DNA of 64,000 nt from Nematostella vectensis (Eukaryota; Cnidaria; Anthozoa; Actiniaria; Edwardsiidae). Positions 1-11,700 of this stretch are shown piece after piece. The translations under genes and the position numbers were made by a program. Positions within the stretch are counted from its first letter, which is position 1; each line of letters begins with the position of its first letter. The notes beneath the pieces were generated by a model, which ran no database searches, was not told where the DNA came from, and was given only the letters and a program-made list of their open reading frames with translations. The stretch covers positions 10,442,906-10,506,905 of the forward strand of contig NC_064044.1 of the NCBI RefSeq assembly GCF_932526225.1, given 5' to 3'.

Positions 1-1482
1 CCCCTTTTTCCCTACATTACCCTAATAAAAAGCTCGCAAGGGCCTACCATAGACTACTTAGACCGTTAGCAGTGCCAGAAAAAAAGCATTATATCCTGAG
101 AGCTTGGGAAAATGTTTAAATGCACGTTCCGAAAGTCCACTTTCGGTTAGCCAAAAAATTGCAAAACTATAAAGCATAAGCGAATAAGTAAAACTTTTTT
201 GTAGACAAATGCTATAATAGACTTCCAGTGGAGATAGAAAAAAAAAATCCATTCCGTTTTTGTGGAGGTCAGATTTTATACAAAAAACGTTGCAACAACT
301 GTTGCAACAACACCCCTGACATCATGTTCACGCAGTGTTAACGAGCATTTGCGCGCTTACGCCTTTGGAGCTGCAATTTTTGCGACACCAAAAAATTTTC
401 AAGGAGATGGATATATGCCTGTATCACCGGTCAACTCTCGGGATTGGGTGGCGACGAGGCTCATATAAATGCCGTTTACCTGCCCCTATCGCTGTGCATA
501 ACATGACCCGCGAGAGACGCCACTGGAGATCGAGGTGTAAGCAAAAGCATGAAGGAAGATTTGTCCCAGTTGCATCTGGTAAATGAAGTGCTTATGTGTA
601 CCAGTTTTTCCCTTCCTTCTCTTTGGGGGCCAACATTTGGTAACATTTAAAAAAACGGACTTTTTTTATTCATTTCAGAACCAATTAGTTTTTGAGTGGT
701 TGCTTTGTTACCCTTTTACACAGAGCTTTCTGTGTCGTTCATTTACTTTGCTGTGTGGAGCAAAGTAAACGAGCAATACAGAAACCTCTGCGCAGGAGGG
801 TAATGCTTTGTAAACCCTTTTGTGAAGTCATTATTCATTGTATTTTAAGGGTCTGAGACTTTTATGAGTACAAATAGTATTGTGGATCTTTTAAAATACA
901 TTTTGAGAACATGATTCATTATTCGTATACACTAGGGCATTGGATAAAATAGTTTAGAGCAGACTTCAGCTAATTAAAAAAATATGATGTTGTGTGAGTT
1001 GTGGTTTATTTTAGGAAAATTGGAAAAGGGTAACGAAGAATGACGACTCACGCAATAGTATACGCAATATGCTCGAAAATATACTTTGCACAATTTGTTT
1101 TACAATTCCAGGTTCAAAATAAAAATTGAACATTCAAACAGTGGCTGTGAGCCCCCTCCCCGTACGCACACCCCTATGTAGATCTGTATATTGCGTGACA
1201 GTGCACTCAAGAAAGGTCGCGAAGTTTTCACATGATAAATATTAGAAAACTCCTATTCAGAGTAGCAAAGAAAGGACACAGACACAGGAAGGCTGGTATT
1301 CTATACACATAAACTACTATTAGTTGTATTCCTTATTACACAAAGAGAAGTGTCGATATAAACTTTAGACAACATATCGGCACATTATATCGAATGAGTT
1401 TTCCTTTTATTTTGTACGGATAATCTCAACAAAATCGAAGCTTATCACTAAAAAGATTTTCTTATTGTTTTTCTTTATTCAG
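1..1482. other. Intergenic, no gene recognised
   Basis: I see no supported coding region here. Short open frames near 262-768 have no recognisable domain and no splice context. The stretch about 150-300 resembles 11025-11160 in gene 1 (shared words such as ACTATAAAGCAT, followed by AATCC and GGTCAGATTTT), so it is part of a dispersed repeat family. Confidence 0.5.
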
Positions 1483-1599
1483 ATTTACAGTTTATCGCGA
1501 GTTGTTGTTTACTCAACTATGCATAATCAGCATTGCGTTATTTTCAGTGCGTTTCTATTTCTAGTCGCAATTCGCCCAAATGTAAGCGCTCGGAAACAG
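1483..1599 (+). CDS. Orphan signal-peptide exon (coding from 1519)
   Basis: A pyrimidine-rich acceptor (TTTCTTTATTCAG, AG at 1481-1482) precedes a short 5' UTR and an ATG at 1519. The 27 codons give a typical signal peptide: a short N-terminus, the hydrophobic core VIFSAFLFLVAI, then PNVSA as a plausible cleavage site. The exon ends at 1599 in a CAG/GTAAAA donor and closes in phase 0. Its layout (acceptor just before the start, secretory leader, donor) matches the first coding exons of the two genes further on. No following exon is recognisable before 5630. Gene 1 exon 2 needs a phase-1 partner, so this leader cannot feed the PAN exon, but it is phase-compatible with the exon at 8523. It may be an alternative first exon, the start of a lost paralogue, or chance. 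Confidence 0.35.
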
Positions 1600-1994
1600 G
1601 TAAAAAAACATTTGCCCAGAATTTTTTTCGCCAGTAAGCAAATATATCGTTTCTACTTATCAGCATTAAATTTTGGAAAGAATTGAAACTATACCGCATA
1701 GGAAAATATCTTGGTGAAAAACTGCGCTATAGCGTTCCTTAAAAAATCCATTTTTTTTGTCGGCTCCATGCAAAATTGAAAAATGTAATCAGTCAAAATA
1801 TCCAAAACCCAGGAATAAATTAACAATCAGAAATTGCATTTCTTGTATTGATTTGTAGAAATGCGCCGTTGCGTTTGAGTTAGAAGCGCCTTCGCCACAC
1901 CATAGAAATCTGTCAATTTTCTCGCCCCTACGGGCTTCGACAAACTTTTTCTTATTTCTCCCGTTTATAAAAGTTTCGAAAGTAAAGTTTCGGG

Positions 1995-2161
1995 AGTAAA
2001 AATCCAGTTTTCGATGGTCATTTTACAAATCAACTCACTATTTCGAGCTTTGGAGGTGAGCGGTCCGGTATCGCGGGGTCCGGATCGTAGTATACCGGAC
2101 CTCACGAGAGCCAATCAGAGCGCGCGATGGATACCGGACCCCGAAAAAAAATAAAAATTCT
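1995..2161. repeat. Dispersed repeat with GGTCCGG hairpin, copy 1
   Basis: About 165 bp are closely matched at 37085-37260 in the same orientation, starting at GTAAAAATCCAGTTTTCGAT and ending in GGACCCCGAAAAAA. Inside are complementary words (GGTCCGGAT and GTATACCGGACC) that can fold back. No coding potential is seen. The rest of 1600-3262 shows nothing recognisable. Confidence 0.65.
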
Positions 2162-3242
2162 TATCAATTGATAGTCAAACACTGTCCTTTTATTCCTGCC
2201 CGTAGCTAGAGTGTTTAGGAAAAGCCCCTCGCTCAAAATTCTGACTATGGGCCTGTTTATCCAGAGTTAAACACCGCTGCACCTAGTCAGTGGTATCCTA
2301 GCTTTCCTCGTCGCTGTGCTAATGCGAGCACAAATTGATGGTTGCTTGTATTTTTCATAATTAAATACAGCTATGAGCATATTGGGAGAGTGCCTTGGGA
2401 CATCATGAAGTCTATTGGGGCATAATTGAGTGTTGTGCTTATGGATATTCGCAAGCAAAGTTGGATTTATGGTGATTTTTTCTTGTTTGGATTTGCCAAT
2501 AATTTTCCATTGCATCCCCACAGCTCTCCTAAATGCTGTCTTTTGTAAAACAAAATTGATTCCAAAATTGTTTACACTGTTATTCTGGGTCTGTATGACC
2601 TGTAATTGATTTGTTTGGCTTTGGGGTTAAAAGACTTATAAAAAAAACATCTGACTTTGGGGAGAGGGGTGTTCACTGATCACCTTGGTTTTATGCATAT
2701 CTTTAGGACCATTTATCCCTTAGACTGATGCCTGAGTATCTTCATATTGTTGTGTTTATTTTGCATTTATAAATTTTTGGGGTTGTGGGTCCTTCTCAAA
2801 GCTGGTACAGGCCGGTTTAGGGGTCAATGTTGTTGTATTTCTGCTATTCGTGACCAGTAACACTATTCACTCGGCACCAGGCCCCGAGCGGTCGTTCGTG
2901 AGCAGCCATGTTGTCGCTAGTATCATAGAGTTCGATGTACACGAACACGATAGCTCGCACTTATTGGAATAAAACACATGCTCAAAACACAACTATACGT
3001 GTCTTTGGAAATAGAAAAATGTGTTAAGAAAACACAACCTTAAGTGTCAAGAAGCTTAGAAATCTTACATTCCGTCAGCCCCACCATATGTGTACTGCCA
3101 ACATGCTCAATTGGCAAGACCCCGCCAATATCATACTCTATGAGTTGATAAGCTGATTGGGAAACTCTCACCAGTTTGGAAAGCTTTGTTACTTCATTCA
3201 TATTCGTTTTGGTTCGTTTGGAACCTCAAAATTTTTTAAACG

Positions 3243-4005
3243 TTTAGACCTTCCGTCCACACTAAGGCCCTGTCCCCACGTATCCGTTTTGGTTTTTTAA
3301 AAGACGCAACATTTTTGTTCCGTTTTCAAAAATGTCCGCGTCCACACGAAGCGTTTTCATTTTGATACGACCCGTCCCCACGAAAACGGAGAAACGATAC
3401 GAAAACGATAACAAGTTCTACAGCGTATGCGTACTCGCGCGCCAATGGACTGCACCTGAGTTATCACGCCATCGTTTTCGAAAGGTTCCGTTTTCGTCCG
3501 TCCAACACGGCACCAAAAGGGTATCGTTTTCAAATTGTTCCACTCTTGATACCGTTTTCAAATCGTTCCGTTTTCGGTCATCGTTTTCGCGTTTCCGTGT
3601 GGACGATACCCGTATCCGTAACAAAATGGTTGCGTTTTCAAACTTAAACGGATACGTGGGGACGGGGTCTAACACGCGCGCTGGATCCAGCGAATCCGAA
3701 TACTTTTGATAACGCCGTCGAAAGTGAATCAAAATGAACCCGTATACTTTGGTCCGTAGTGTGGACAAAATGAAAACGATGGCGTCATATCGCAGGCGTG
3801 TCTGCTGCTTTGAGCATGCGCATATCATAAAAATGACGTTACCCCGTACCTTTGAGGGTTTTCAAACGTTTGAATCCGTGTTAGTGTAGACGGCTGGATC
3901 CAGGCGAACACGCTGCGAAAACGATAGTGTGGACGCGAATCAAATGATGCGTTTTCGGCGAAACGACGAATCCGGGTGCTTTTGAATCCGTGTGGACGAC
4001 CCCTA
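3243..4005. mobile_element. Outer MITE-like element, interrupted
   Basis: Sequence on both sides of the 3266-3669 element is related: the left edge has CGTCCACACTAA and the right edge has ATCCGTGTGGACGACCCC, which are imperfect inverted ends. The interior is rich in the words GAAAACG and GAATCC. I read it as an older foldback element into which the 3266-3669 element inserted. Overlapping open frames on both strands in 3332-4287 are by-products of this low-complexity content. Confidence 0.4.
3266..3669. mobile_element. 404-bp MITE with TAA target-site duplication
   Basis: The ends are inverted: the left starts GGCCCTGTCCCCACGTATCC, and the right end reads, as its complement, GACCCCGTCCCCACGTATCC. 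The element is flanked by TAA at 3263-3265 and 3670-3672. A 3-bp TWA duplication is characteristic of PIF/Harbinger transposons, so this is inferred to be a non-autonomous Harbinger-type MITE. It has no transposase. The interior repeats the word CGTTTTC. Confidence 0.65.
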
Positions 4006-4179
4006 AATAACAAACAGATCATCGCGACGTGAATGATACCATTGCAAAGTAACATCATTGGAGGACATATATCATTGGCTTCTAAAGATTCCTTGTCAGG
4101 TTTTGTCTTGAGTTTTCCCCCTATGATTTCCCCTGTAAACGTCACCCGAATCCAGTTTGCAAGGACGGTATCAATGCAA

Positions 4180-4430
4180 ATTATTGTTAAGATATTGGCT
4201 GTTTGCTTGATGAATCATCACTTGATCGGCCTGAAAGCTATAGGTTTTATCCTAAAGAGCAATGAATTCCAGCAGGGAGTCTCTTGATTTCTTACAGGTA
4301 ACACAGTCCTTGAAATAATTAGGCTTGTGGCCGCTCCCTCAGCTCCTGTTACTCCAGTACCTCTCTAGGCTGTGGTTCGATTGTAGCTCTTCTCTTGTTT
4401 TGCTGCTCTTTACTGCCTATACTGTCGCTT
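4180..4430 (-). mobile_element. Fragment matching the gypsy 3' end
   Basis: About 130 bp (TTGCTTGATGAATCAT, then ACTTGATCGG and GGTTTTATCCTAAAG) match 27675-27800 and 60195-60320, directly beyond the integrase tail of the gypsy element there. It is therefore probably a solitary 3' fragment of the same family. The rest of 4020-5600 holds nothing coding that I recognise. Confidence 0.45.
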
Positions 4431-4931
4431 TCAGTTTTTGGTATGTTGTTGTACTGTTGCTTTCATTTTTGGTATGTTATTAGAAATACGAGGTATAAGA
4501 ATATCAGGGGCGAACTTCAAAGTAGGTAAATAACATAGTGACTGAAAATAATAATGCGGCACTATCTCAGAATTCCTCCTATAGATTTAAATAAAACTTC
4601 CTCTCTAGTGTTGACCAAGGTTTTCCGGCTGCACGTAGGCTAACCAAGGTATGATGTACAATATCCTATAGCTTTTTTTTTTAATTTCCATGTAGCGAAC
4701 TTCGCGAAAAATGAATTTTTATATGGCATGGCATGTCTAAATAGTTTGATGATCGATTCCTGTAGCAGAAGATACAAGTTGTGATTGACAGGATGGTTGC
4801 AAATTCGGAAAACCGTATCTCCTTAAGGCTGAATAAGTTCTTAAATTAGAGTGTATATTAGAATATAATATCCAATGAATTATTAGGAAGAGAATTACAC
4901 TAACGATCAACGGCATTTGGTGAAATCTCAG

Positions 4932-4953
4932 GCTGGACGTTCTTATAAAAAAA
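4932..4953 (+). promoter_or_regulatory. TATA-like block upstream of gene 1
   Basis: GCTGGACGTTCTTATAAAAA here matches GCTGGATGTTCTTATAAAAA at 34628-34647, upstream of gene 2, with one mismatch. TATAAAA starts at 4944. It lies about 685 bp before the gene 1 ATG, leaving room for a non-coding first exon, because an acceptor sits right before the ATG. Promoter function is inferred from position and sharing between paralogues. Confidence 0.35.
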
Positions 4954-5036
4954 GTATATTGTACGCTCCAAGAACTTTTCCATAAAGTTCAAAGCTTTCC
5001 TTTGTTCTAAAACCGGGGCGGCGGAGTAGTGCCATA

Positions 5037-5390
5037 AGTGTGTGTGTGTGTTGGGGAGGGGGGGGGGGGGAGTTGGAGGGAATGGTGGTTGGTGGTTTCA
5101 GGGGGGAGGAGCTGGGGTGTTGGTTTCTGAAGCGCTATTTATAAGAACTCGGGGGAAAACCTTGGTTTTATTCACGGGATTTTAAACTGTTCAACGAATT
5201 TGTTGTTAGTTGCATATGTACCGCTTGAAACCCCTTGATTAAAAAAACGTTCATGTACAAAGAAACATCCGCTCAGAAAAGAGAGTGGGCGCCGCCACCC
5301 CCCCCCCCTTTCAAAAGTGGGGGATTGGCGCCCCCCCCCCCCCCCCCCCTCCCTGCCCCTCCCCTTCCGCCGCCCAGTAAAAGTCTAGTT
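5037..5390. repeat. GT, poly-G and poly-C low-complexity tracts
   Basis: The stretch starts with a (GT)n run at 5039-5052, continues with a long G tract at 5056-5072 and has two C tracts at about 5297-5308 and 5330-5349. The proline-rich open frame across the C tracts is an artefact of composition. Confidence 0.8.
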
Positions 5391-5629
5391 TTGGGAACTA
5401 CATCTCTGAATATCTCAATATAATTTTTTAAATTCAAGTTTTGTTTTCTTTTAGAAAAATTGAGGAATTCCGAGTAGCTGTGTTTTTCTTTTTCGAGCGC
5501 TGTTCCTACTAGGGAGTCCCGTTCTCTGGTTGGATGATGCTACGTTTTAGGTTAATAATTAATGAACTTGACGGTTTATTTTCATATCATATCACTTCTT
5601 ATCAGAATTTTTATCAGTTCAGCTTCAGA

Positions 5630-5711
5630 ATGGAGCTGGAAAGACACAAATGGACGACATTTTGGATTCTTCTTTTTCTACTTGTCATGAACACAGTTCT
5701 ACTAGCTGGAG
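5630..5711 (+). CDS. Gene 1 exon 1: signal peptide
   Basis: The ATG lies two bases after an acceptor (GTTCAGCTTCAG, ending 5628), so an upstream 5' UTR exon is likely. The codons give MELERHKW, then the hydrophobic core [10 protein letters not shown], then TVLLAG. The donor is GGAG/GTAAGC at 5712, and the exon ends in phase 1. Confidence 0.75.
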
Positions 5712-8700
5712 GTAAGCGAAAAAAAGTTTTAAATTATTTCAAATTATATAAGAGGTGCGTTTATTTTTTTAAGTCAAAAAACAAACTAGAATGCTTTTCT
5801 ACAAACTTTCTTAGCAGACAAGGCATTATTTTATTATTTTATTTGAGCGTAGATTAACTTGAAAAATGATCCTTTAGAAAAACTTCGCAAACAAAGTACA
5901 TTTGCATTTAGTTTTGATCACATTCAGCACTTCCAATACTTTTTTGAACGATTTGTAAACGACTTTTTGTTAAAGTTTGTGCTTGTTTAAAGGGCTGGAG
6001 AATGGTCAATCCGAGATGGCGTGGAGGCCGTTTTGAAAATTCGGAAAATAACGGGATCTTGCTTTTCAAACGATCCGAGAACGAGAAGCCGAATCTCTTT
6101 AATCTAAGAATTCGTGGACGTTTGGTGAGACCATCGAATTTCCTAGCCACCCCTGTTATTGTTTCCTCAAATCCTAAAGCTTCCTGCTTTCTTCATATCA
6201 AATTATCAATTAGAATTTCATGGGCTAGTAAAATATTTCAGAGGGTGTCAGAATTGACAAATTTCATTTGGCAATCACATAATTAGGCAGTCGCCAACGT
6301 TAGGGCGAATAATTCAACATAAATAATCGACCTAGTTATCAGTCTCTTTAAAAAGATGAGTTGTCTAAAAATCATAGAGAATGGAATTGATATCGTTGAT
6401 GCGTTGCTTTCCGGTACTGGATAAAAAGTCTGTTTTTCGCTTTTCGTGGCCGATCGTGCACCTGTTTAAATTTTTCTCATTGTTTGGAGGAGCCGTGTGG
6501 TCTAGCAAAGTGGTTTAATTCACTTTTCTATGCCGAAGATTTTTCTAGAACTTTTACAAAAATTATGAAGAATATATATGGGTTATTTACCGGGTTAAGG
6601 TAGGTCCGTATCGTAAAATACCGTGACCGAGGTCTTGAAAATACTGACCAAGGCCGAAGGCCGAGAATGGAATTGATATCGTTGATGACATTGCTTTCCG
6701 GTACTGGATAAGAAGTCTGTTTTTCGCTTTTCGTGGCCGATCGTGCACCTGTTTAAATTTTTCTCATTGTTTGGAGGAGCCGTGTGGTCTAGCAAAGTGC
6801 TTCAATTCACTTTTCTATGCAGGAGATTTTTCTAGCAAATTTACAAAAATTATGAAGAATGTATAGGGGTTATTTACCGGGTTGAGGTAGGTCCGTATCG
6901 TGAAATACCGTGACCGAGGTCTTGAAATACTGACCGAGGCCTCTTATATAATAAGGCCTCTTACTTATTATTTTTTTTTTCAGCGCCAGCTGCAGGGCAC
7001 GGCACGCAAAATACCGATTCTCGGACCTAGGGCAGATATAGGAATCTCTGGACCGCTCTTTTAGCCTCTATTAGGATGCAGGATTCGTTACCGTGACCGC
7101 TAAAAAAATAAAGGTTTTCATCAGCGTTTTTATTGGTGTCCTAACACGCGGGTTTTTTTATCGAACTTCCTGTGGTCGGTTTTGAGTGACGTCACAGGGA
7201 CAGTGCTAAAAAACGCAAGACTAGTTCCAGTACCGCGCGGTTAAACTAGCCTTTTTGTTTTGAAATGGCGGAGTTTTAACTGCGAACTGTCACATTTCAA
7301 CGAATGCTAAGAAAACTAGACCAAACCTAAGGCTATAATTTCCTTTATGACTCCCTCATTATCAAACAAATCTGTCATCTTTTGTGCAGTATGGTTTTAA
7401 TGCTGTACAGTAAGTCAAAACAGCGACCGAAGTCAGCCTTTCGTACCTTTACTCAAACGATTCAACACTGAGATTTTGTTTGTTTTTGCCAGAACACGCG
7501 CATGCGCATACGTTATTCAGCACTGTCCGTCACAGGGTGCATTCCAAGGCCCCAGGCTGCCTCGCGGTTTAACTCCGAGCACAGGAAAAAACGCAGAGCA
7601 CAGCAAATACGGCGGGGTGATTCAGAGCCTATTTACAAGAAACATAAAAATAACTATTTTTATTTTTATTTGTGCGACTGTGTATTTGAGCGTAAAAAAA
7701 ATGGTGGCGATTACCATTTTATTCCCAGCGAGTGGATGCAAGAAGGTGCTAATAACGGACGAACAGCCAGGCAAAGAGTTGACGAATCACGTGGAGGCAA
7801 ACTTTACAGGGGTCACGGAAGTACTGTGTCGCATCAAATGTTTTATAAGTGACACCTGTCAATCATACAACTACGACAACTCATCACAGACCTGTCAGAC
7901 CAGTACGTCAACTCGTGTTCAGAACCCGGATGATGTCATCAATAAGACGAACAGCATATACGTGGGATTCGAGGTGGATTCATTTAATGTTTTTTAGATG
8001 GTCGTTTTCAATAAGCCCCTTTCCACTGAATACCTTTAAGGCATACAATAATAATACTCCAAAAACTGGAAATCGACTCTGCCAAAAAAAAATTAATTAA
8101 TTAATTAATCCTAATTTATGGATGTCCATTTTGAGCAGGTGAATATTTGCAAAATCTAGGATGTTTCCTTAGACCATAACAGGGTGTTTTTAAGGCATAC
8201 AATATACAACTATTTTAAAAAAAAGGTTGTTAGACAAAGCGGCTATTAGCGAATGACAAATTGCAGTTCTACGACCGACTGCCTCCTTCTGCCTATGGAT
8301 GAGCGGCACAGCTTAATAAAAAAATAAAGGAATTATTAAATTCAATGCTGAGCCAACTCATTGTCTCACTTCTGAGGAAACTGTATGATAAACTTGTCCT
8401 AATTTATGGATGTCCATTTTGATCAGGTGAATATTTGCAAAATCTAGGATGTTTCCTTAGACCATAACAGGGTGTTTTTATCACAAAATTTCCCTAGTTT
8501 TCGCGTTTACTTATTCTTTCAGAATCAATGTGATGATATAAGGTGTCCTCCTGGCAAAAAATGCAAAGCTAATTTCGAGGCTGAAAACTTCACGTGTATC
8601 GATGGTAAGAATGAAAAATACTCCAATCATTTCTGTAAATTAGACTCTCTGCAGGCATCTCAAAGAGCAGAAAAAGAAAAAAAGGATTGGGTTCCCTGTG

Positions 8701-11700
8701 GCAAAAAAAACGCAAGTGACAAACCGGAAACTCCTTAGACTCCCTCATCCGCAATTTCGCCACAGGAAACCCATTCTTTCTGTCCTTTTCATTATGAGTT
8801 GCGTGCGGAGGGGGCTATCTGTAACTGTTTGTATTTTATGTTACCACGCAGCCAGCACCTCAAGTCTCGAAGTTGAATAGTCTTCCTACAATCAAAAGTG
8901 TTGCCGTCCTACATCACGCATCTGTGTACAGGCTGACTTAAAGGCCGATTCAGACAGCAAGATTTAGTCTTATGCGATCTGCCTTACATGTCATAGCCAT
9001 GAATTACACACTACGACTTTTGTAGTTGAGCACAGTAGCGAAGTCGTAGGCTGATTTACACTCTACGACTCGAGTTTGTAGAATTGCCGCATACAACTAA
9101 AACTTGCTCTTCTAAATCAGCCTTTGGACAGCACGATTTTTTGCCTAAGACGTCAACGTCGACGTGTCGTAGTCCTGAATTACACACTACGACTTTTCCG
9201 CTTACGACCTTTTTTAAAGAGACCTCTAAACTGTGAGGGTGTTTACAAGCATTATTCATTTTCTCTGATTCTGTTTAGAACGGAGAATAAGTTATTCGAC
9301 TAAAAAGGGAAAAAAATAGCCGATATTATCTGTATGTGATGCCTTTTTTTAATTTATCAACTTGTTTATTAATGTATCCAGTGCCGTAGCAGGGGGTTTG
9401 GACACGTGTCCCCCCCACCCCCTCCCCACCTCCTCCCCACCCCAATATTTTGAAAAAGTATAAGGAAATTACCAGTAGGGGCGTGGCCGTCTTAATGTTT
9501 CTGTTTTGTGCCCCCCCCCAACCCCCAATTTTTCGAGGCCTGCTACCGCCATGTTATCTGTTCATTTGTTAGTTGTAATTTATCAATTTATTTGTAGATA
9601 TATTTATTGTTATCTGTGTACTTCTGATTCACTTTCTGTTTGTTTATTTGAGATTAATTTTGTTATCTTGTTAGCTGTCTGTTTTCATGGCCCATGCAAG
9701 AACCAGGGCACTTGTAGCGCTGTACCTGGTGACTCGTCAAGATACACGTGCGCGTGTGCACCAGGTTTTGCCGGTGTCAACTGCGAAATGGAAGGTACGC
9801 TACACTATGAGCAGGTGACCCTGGCTAGATCCAGGGATATGGTTTTACCGGTTTTACTAATAAACTACCCAAAAGGAATAAAAGGAAACATTTTATTTAT
9901 GTAACACCGAGGTTACCCCTCCCCTCCTCCTCACAAACGACCTCGCCCCCCATTCCAAACATACAGACGAATGGTATAAGTAGAATATAGACAAGGTATG
10001 AATCAACACAATGTTGAGAAGGTATGTTAAAAATGCCTCTGTGAAACAGAGTGGTTGCGCTGACGTTTCGAGCGTTAGCCCTTCGTCGGAGCTGTTCGTT
10101 TGCAATTCCGCTGTACATTCCCGGTGATTTGGCACTTGGTTCAGATGACTGAACTCTACTATTTCATATAATACCCTGTATTGATGATTCACTTTGTTAT
10201 CTTTCGGTAGGTTGCCAGTCAAATCCCTGTCAGAACGGTGGAGCCTGTTTAGAGACCGGTGATGGGTCCTACTCATGCATGTGTCCTACAGGGTACACCG
10301 CCATGAACTGTGAAAAAGGTAATGTTGACAAAGTTGACAAACTCTTAAAATCTCAGGAGATTCAACTCACGAATACCTCACCAGCTTGCGCGAATACTTT
10401 TACCACAAAAGATCAAAAGAGCCAAAGGGTCCCACAGGGAAAGACGTGCTGCTGGTGCTGTGCGAAACTGTGCGAAAAATCAGTGGAAGACGGCAGTTAT
10501 TGAAATTCTATTCCCTGGAAAGGACGGACTAATAAGATCAGTCCTAGTACGAGCTGGCAATGGGCACCGATTAAGAAGACCTTTTGAAAAACTATATTTA
10601 CTTGAAATAGCAGAAGACAGTGACCCTGAAGAAGTCAATGATGGAGAACTGAACGAAGACACCTAAATCCTAAGACCAAAGAGGGCCTCTGCAGAGCGAG
10701 CTAAGACATGTCTTAAACAACTCTATGAAGGCGATGCAGCTTAACCTTTTTATCATCGTCATCTTTATCATTACTTTCATCATGATCATTACGATATCGT
10801 CATGACCATTATCGTCGATTGATTTTAAACATTGCTAATCATCCATTGCTAATCACCATTAAATTAGCAGCAAGATTCGGATGATTTTACGATACATCAT
10901 TATCACTACACAATGCTATAAATCTATCTATATTATCATCACATAACTTGAGTAAAAAATCTTAATTATCATACACCTTAGTATTTACATCATCATTATC
11001 CGGCCTGTACCCAAGGGGGATGCAGAACTATAAAGCATCAGCGAAAATCTTAAAGTCAAACTTTTTTCTAGCCAAATCCGATAATGCAATGTCATAAAAA
11101 ATCCTTTTTGTTCTCTCGGGGGTGGTCAGATTTTTATCAGAAAATTTCCCCGTTCACCCCCCTCCCCCTATCGGAACAATTAGGTCCACTTTTTCGTATC
11201 CCTCCACCCCCCCCCCCCCCCCCCCAAAGAATAAGCCCTGGGTACGGGAGTGATCATCACCACCCAACATAGTACTTACGTCTTTAAAGTCACAGATGTC
11301 TTTCATTTTATTATCCCCTGAGACTGGGAATTCGATTCGATCCTGATGTGATGATAGTGATCTTTTAATTGTTTTTTTTTATCAGAAGCGACGCGAACCA
11401 CTCCAGCACCAACGACAGAAATAACACCAACGACTGCCGAAACTACAGCAGAAACTACGCCTACGACAGATATGACACCCACTGGAGAAACGACACCGAC
11501 TGGAGAAACGACACCGACGGGAGAAACGACACCGACTGGAGAAACGACACCGACTGGAGAAACGACACCGACGGGAGAAACGACACCGACTGGGGAAACG
11601 ACACCGACGGGAGAAACGACACCGACGGGAGAAACGACATCGACTGGAGAAACGACACCGACAGGAGAAACGACACCGACTGGAGAAACGACACCGACTG

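Noticed and set aside
3332-4287. Overlapping frames of 80-136 codons on both strands
   Set aside because: They lie in MITE sequence made of repeated CGTTTTC/GAAAACG words, with no domain or splice context.
5235-5423. Proline-rich peptide across the poly-C tracts
   Set aside because: It is an artefact of C homopolymers, probably also error-prone in sequencing.
7476-7728. Upstream extension of the gene 1 PAN exon to an earlier ATG
   Set aside because: The extension runs through a dispersed repeat and would lack a signal peptide. The acceptor at 7726-7728 and phase match to 5711 are better.
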